A stretch of DNA of 64,000 nt from Carposina sasakii (Eukaryota; Arthropoda; Insecta; Lepidoptera; Carposinidae): positions 2,976,001 through 3,040,000 of the forward strand of contig CP053169.1 in the NCBI GenBank assembly GCA_014607495.2. The letters are read 5' to 3'. Made by a program: the position numbers and the translations under genes. Below the pieces are notes generated by a model that saw nothing but the letters and a program-made list of their open reading frames with translations, was not told where the DNA came from and did no database searches. This document shows positions 63,051 through 64,000 of this stretch, piece after piece (the stretch's first letter is position 1; the number at the start of each line of letters is the position of its first letter).

Positions 63051-63854
63051 TATAATTTGTCGTAGGCAAGTTATTCTTACAGAGTCCTCCTACCTTAATT
63101 ATTATTAGTCTATCCCAGGGGTGGCAAACCGGTAGAACACGACTACTGATGATTGTCGATCGTGGCAAGGCACATACTACATAATACTGAAGTATGCTGA
63201 TGCCTGATTCATTTCAAATTTCATCAAAGGTCACCCTTGGCCTATCCTTTCTCTTAACAATTTTATTATTATGTTTTAAGGCTTAACGTAAAGCCTCGAG
63301 TCACGGTTGTCATGTTTAGTTCTACAACTTGACATTTCATATCAATATTCTACGGTTCTACTTGACTAAGCCTGGACCACACCTGTTCGTTTTACAACCT
63401 AAAGTACCTGTTTTATTACTAATTTCAGAAAGGTTACACTGAATTTGTAATATACTTTATGGGTCTTACTAATATATATAAAGACTTACGCGCGCGCGCC
63501 ATTTATTAGTTAGTACGAGTAGCAAGGTTTGATGGAAACTTTAGAAAAGTTTGACTATTTACGTGGAGGTAGTAAGTTCTCAAATCTTATTGAATTGGGA
63601 TGATGACTATAGTTGAATTTTAATGACATTTTATGCTTATCAGAATAAATCATCGAAATCATATCTATCTGTAAACTTACAATTTGATTAAGTGTCCAAA
63701 TGAGGTAGTAATAAGCCTATAAAATTGTTATATCTCGGAATATTTTCATGCTAGCGCAAATGTTTGTTTTATTTTATGATCTTTCGATATAAATACAAAT
63801 AAAATAGCTGTCATCATCCCTATTGTATCAGGTAGGTATTACCTACTATTAGGT
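63051..63854. other. Intergenic; possible promoter-like patch
   Basis: 63471-63482 reads ATATATATAAAG, followed by a (CG)5 run (63491-63500) and an ATG at 63531 opening a 23-codon frame. This may be chance. Confidence 0.25.
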
Positions 63855-64000
63855 TGGAGAAGCATCACCCCATGCCTGCCTATGGCTATCGTAATTCCGG
63901 GAGGTGGGCAACAGCGCCTCCCGTGTTCAGTTGACAACATAGGCCGAAAATCACACTTAGAGGAGGCCTATGTCCAGCAGTGGGCTGCAATAGGCTGATG
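63855..64000 (-). repeat. Repeat family B, runs to window edge
   Basis: GGGAGGTGGGCAACAGCGCC to GGGCTGCAATAGGCTGATG, with the TCAC/CACC core deleted. Confidence 0.78.

Overview
The window is AT-rich nuclear DNA from an insect, almost certainly a moth or butterfly (Lepidoptera). The evidence is spliced genes with GTAAGT/GTGAGT donors, an HDAC3-type deacetylase, two PEBP-family genes, and very dense short interspersed repeats of kinds I know from lepidopteran genomes. I cannot name a species from sequence alone.

Genes. (1) The 5' part of HDAC3 lies on the minus strand (two coding exons, 1815-2559). The rest of the gene is off the left edge, beyond a decayed Copia retrotransposon at 1-1205. (2) Two phosphatidylethanolamine-binding protein (PEBP) genes face each other tail to tail: a plus-strand copy (5993-11000) and a minus-strand copy (11923-15821). 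Exons 2, 3 and 4 are 124, 214 and 139 nt in both, so they are an inverted duplication. The minus copy has lost most of the conserved DPDAPSR ligand-pocket motif. (3) A minus-strand gene of at least 516 residues is assembled from two exons at 32454-33423 and 21730-22310, whose splice phases match across a 10.1 kb intron. I do not recognise the protein, although a PTB/PH-like segment is suggested. I find no convincing cellular coding exon from 33.4 kb to 64 kb.

The rest is mostly mobile DNA. It includes a mariner transposase pseudogene (40865-41881) with all three catalytic aspartates still visible but at least four frameshifts. Two different hAT-type insertions, each with an intact 8-bp target duplication, lie 1 bp apart (45343-46730). 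Helitron-like elements end in a GC hairpin plus CTAG. There are PIF/Harbinger-like MITEs with TTA/TAA duplications and several TA-flanked or foldback MITE families. tRNA-derived SINEs, LINE 3' tails and an abundant 250-bp repeat (called family B below) are also present. Several insertions are nested and give relative ages.

The most striking structures are a 269-bp element with perfect 104-bp inverted arms inside a PEBP intron, with an empty homologous site elsewhere in the window; a Copia 3' LTR-like block with 50-bp perfect terminal inverted repeats; a 113-bp foldback just upstream of the HDAC3 start; the hAT pair; and a cluster of TGATCACC palindromes at 27.4-27.7 kb. Repeat family letters used below (A, B, D, E, F, G, H, L, M, P) are local labels, not database names.
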